Both the position numbers and the translations under genes were made by a program. Source: G963666705 sp963666705 (GTDB lineage: Bacteria; Pseudomonadota; Alphaproteobacteria; CADEGL01). Taken from it: a DNA stretch of 64,000 nt. Positions 61,868-64,000 of this stretch are shown one piece after another. The notes beneath the pieces are model-generated. The model saw only the letters and a list, made by a program, of their open reading frames with translations. It searched no databases and was not told the DNA's origin. Every line of letters begins with the position of its first letter. Within the stretch, counting starts at the first letter, position 1. The DNA is taken from contig CAXXKO010000022.1 of NCBI GenBank assembly GCA_963666705.2, forward strand, positions 124,001 through 188,000, in the 5' to 3' direction.

Positions 61868-63604
61868 GCTGCTCACTGGCTTGGCCCGCGATCGATGGCG
61901 GCGGCGCCTGGCCCGACACGTTCTGCATCACCTCGTCGCGCGGCCCGAACATCTGCACCTGCCCGTCGCGCAGGACCAGGATCTTGTCCACATGGCGCAG
62001 GACGCTCGGCCGGTGCGCGATGACGACGAGGGTGACGCCGCTCTCCTTGAGCGTGTCGATGGTGCGCACGAGTGCCTCCTCGCCGACGTGATCGAGATTC
62101 GCATTGGGCTCGTCGAGGACCACGAACTTCGGATTACCGTAGACGGCGCGGGCGAGCGCCAGGCGCTGGCGTTGCCCCCCGGAGAGGACCATGCCCCCCT
62201 CGCCAATCTCGGCGTCGTAACCGCCCTGGAGGCCGAGCACGATCTCGTGCACATCGGCCAGCCGGGCCGCGGCGACGACCGATTCGGGGCTACCCTCGGA
62301 CATGCGGGCGATGTTCTCGCGCACCGTGCCGGCGAACAGCTCCACGTCCTGCGGCAGATAGCCTATGTACTGGCCCCGGTCCTCGGGGTCCCAGGCCGAG
62401 ATCTCGGCGCCGTCGAGCCGAACATGGCCCGCCCGGGGCCGCAGGTTGCCGACCATGAGGCGGGCGAGCGTGGTCTTGCCCGCGGCCGAGGGGCCGATGA
62501 GGCCCATCACCTCGCCCGGCTGGAGCACGAACTCGACGTTGCACAGCACCGGGTTCTCGGAGCCGGGATGGATGTAGCTCAGGCTTTCGACCGCGAGCGC
62601 GCCGGTGGGCGGCGGCAGCGGCATCCCTTGCCCGCGCGGCATTGCTTCGGCGAGCTGCTGGCGCACCCGGTGATAGGCGTTTCGCACCGCGATTGCCGAG
62701 CGCCAGGAGCCGATCGCCTGCTCCACCGGTGCGAGTGCCCGGCCCATGATGATCGAGGCCGCGATCATCGAGCCCGGGCTCAGCTCCTGCTGGATGGCGA
62801 GCCAGGCGCCGGCGCCGAGGATCCCGATCTGGAGCACGAGGCGGATGAACTTCGACGCCGCCGTGATCGAGCCGCTGCGCTGGCTCGCGACCGCCTGCAG
62901 CTTGATGCTCTCGGCGTTGCGCTGGTGCCAGCGCCGGATCAGGCTCGGCATCATGCCCATGGCCTCGATTACGTCGGCGTTGCGCACCGCCGCCTCGGCC
63001 TGGTGCAGTGCCTTGATCGACGCGCCTCCCGACATCAGGAGAAGCTTGCGGGTGGTGAGCTCGTTGGCGAGCGCGAGCGAGAACAGGACGGCGGCCCCAC
63101 CCAACGAGATGAAGCCGAGAGTGGGGTGGAGCATGAAGATCACGGCCAGAAACATTGGCGTCCAAGGCGCGTCCATGATGGGAAAGACGGCCGGCCCGGT
63201 CAGGAAGGTGCGGAAAGTCTGCAAATCGCGCAGCCCCTGGATCGAGGGGTCGGCGCCCTTGTCGAGGGTGGCGGCGATGCTCGCGCTCAAGACCTCGCCG
63301 CTCACGCGCCGGTCGAGCCAGGTGCCGATGCGCACCATGGCCTGGCCCCGCACCGCACCGCATCGAGGAGGGCGAGGGTGAGAATGGCCACCGCCGCAAT
63401 GATGGTGATGAGGACGAGCGTGTCGCCGCTGCGGCTCGCCAGCACCCGGTCGAAGAGCTGAAGCATATAGAGGGGTGCGGTCAGCATCAGCAGATTGATG
63501 CACATACTGAAGATTGCGATGGCCACGAAGCCGCCGCGGCAGGCGTCGAGCGCCTCTCTGAGCGGCAGCTTGCGCCCGCCGACGCCGGCGCCCGCGACCT
63601 TCAT
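61860..63604 (-). pseudogene. Type I secretion ABC permease/ATPase, frameshifted by a 5-bp duplication
   Basis: This was a PrtD/HlyB-type exporter. From ATG 63604 the first membrane segment (FVAIAIFSMCINLLMLTAP, LYMLQLFDRVLASRSGDT) reads to LLDAVR. A second copy of the 5-mer GCACC (plus strand 63350-63359) then shifts the frame; removing one copy gives LLDAVRGQAMVRIGTWLD. The rest is intact, with Walker A GPSAAGKTT, signature VLSGGQRQRLALARA and Walker B KFVVLDEPNANLD. As it stands the protein is truncated after about 80 residues, so the secretion system is off unless the repeat reverts. Confidence 0.85.
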
Positions 63605-63617
63605 CGAGCAGCCACGC

Positions 63618-64000
63618 TCACTGTGCGGCTTCCATCTCCGGCGGCGGGTCGCCAACGGTGATGGTGCGCCGGATCTCGTCGGTGCGGAAGCCGAGCGCCA
63701 TCGGCCTGATGACGCCGGGGAGCGCGATCACGTCGTACAGCTCCGTCACCACCCCCTCGAGGCGCAGCCAGTGGACGATGTCCCCCGTGCGCAGGTCGAT
63801 GACCAGGAGGCCGCACCAGGGCTCGGTCTCCTGCGCCGCCAGGTTATCGTGGAGCGCCAGGCCGGCGAAGGTGTTGTCGCGCGGCTTCGACAGGCCGACG
63901 ACGGCGAAATCCTCGACGAAACAGAGGCCCCGCAGATAGCCGGGGCAGGCGGCCACGGACTCGAACGAGCCGGCCTTACGGTCGATCCATCCGAAATGGC
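63618..64000 (-). CDS. TIGR03032/DUF4915 family protein, partial
   Basis: Only the last about 127 residues are in the window, and the frame runs off the right edge. The stretch HFGWIDRKAGSFESVAACPG, then RGLCFVEDFAVVGLSKPRDN, and WCGLLVIDLRTGDIVHWLR, with a C terminus GFRTDEIRRTITVGD, is typical of the TIGR03032 family, which has beta-propeller-like repeats and no proven function. It lies 13 bp upstream of the ABC exporter gene on the same strand, as expected for an accessory gene of a type I secretion locus. Confidence 0.72.
   Translation of the reverse strand, partial: HFGWIDRKAGSFESVAACPGYLRGLCFVEDFAVVGLSKPRDNTFAGLALHDNLAAQETEPWCGLLVIDLRTGDIVHWLRLEGVVTELYDVIALPGVIRPMALGFRTDEIRRTITVGDPPPEMEAAQ

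Noticed and set aside
1..64000. CRISPR arrays, rRNA and tRNA genes, phage or plasmid replication genes
   Set aside because: No direct-repeat/spacer pattern, cloverleaf-like sequence, or replication or capsid motif was recognised by reading both strands.

Overview
This window is GC-rich, densely coding chromosomal DNA with short operons, many 4-bp ATGA/GTGA overlaps and frequent GTG starts. The gene families (HpnC/D/E squalene route, HpnH/HpnG/HpnN/HpnM hopanoid genes, CaiB/BaiF CoA-transferases, a VUT-type queuosine precursor transporter, EutD-like M24 proteins) fit an alphaproteobacterium, most likely a Rhodospirillales-like lineage. No genus is recognisable. No rRNA, tRNA or CRISPR array was seen, and no stretch over about 200 bp lacks an explanation.

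Layout. 1-7.1 kb: an NDP-forming acyl-CoA synthetase broken by a 262-bp foldback MITE and a separate frameshift, then an amidohydrolase, two NAD(P)-dependent dehydrogenase-like genes, a cytochrome b561 and a HAD phosphatase. 7.1-18.5 kb: accessory catabolism, with an ATC-hydrolase-family protein, a 43-aa membrane peptide beside a 28-bp perfect palindrome, two phytanoyl-CoA-dioxygenase-like genes, a class II aldolase, a DauA-like FAD oxidoreductase coupled to RidA, a HyuC-like amidohydrolase, three tandem 393-aa EutD-like M24 genes and a CaiB family CoA-transferase. 18.5-20.2 kb: purE-purK. 20.2-21.6 kb: an insertion sequence with a 16-bp target duplication, placed between the purE promoter and the queG stop codon. 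21.6-27.2 kb: queuosine genes queG, queF, tgt, queA and a precursor transporter, with an amidinotransferase-fold enzyme in between.

27.3-48.6 kb is a hopanoid region. One plus-strand operon makes squalene (hpnC, hpnD, hpnE), cyclises it (shc) and processes the side chain (hpnG), with hpnB, an HpnA-like epimerase and a phytanoyl-CoA-dioxygenase-like gene inside it. Convergent hpnH and ispH follow. Next come lipid-headgroup and transport genes: three CDP-alcohol phosphotransferases (one frameshifted, two lacking the last motif aspartate), a cytidylyltransferase-like protein, a second HpnA, two HpnL-like membrane proteins, the RND exporter HpnN and periplasmic HpnM, followed by a CmcJ/NvfI-like oxygenase.

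48.7-53.1 kb directly continues with a 2-aminoethylphosphonate (AEP) pathway: a PEP mutase fused to a nucleotidyltransferase, phosphonopyruvate decarboxylase and AEP transaminase. My main inference is that the hopanoid, cytidylyltransferase/CDP-alcohol phosphotransferase and CMP-AEP genes together could make and export a phosphonate- or phosphate-headgroup lipid, possibly a hopanoid. 53.1-57.3 kb holds a ThDP enzyme, a second CaiB/BaiF protein, an enoyl-CoA hydratase and phhB. 57.4-64 kb holds a 62-aa membrane peptide with a strong terminator, an APH-kinase fusion, and a type I secretion locus (frameshifted ABC exporter, HlyD adaptor, trypsin-like protease, small protein, TIGR03032 protein). 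Two genes of that locus appear to start at ATT.
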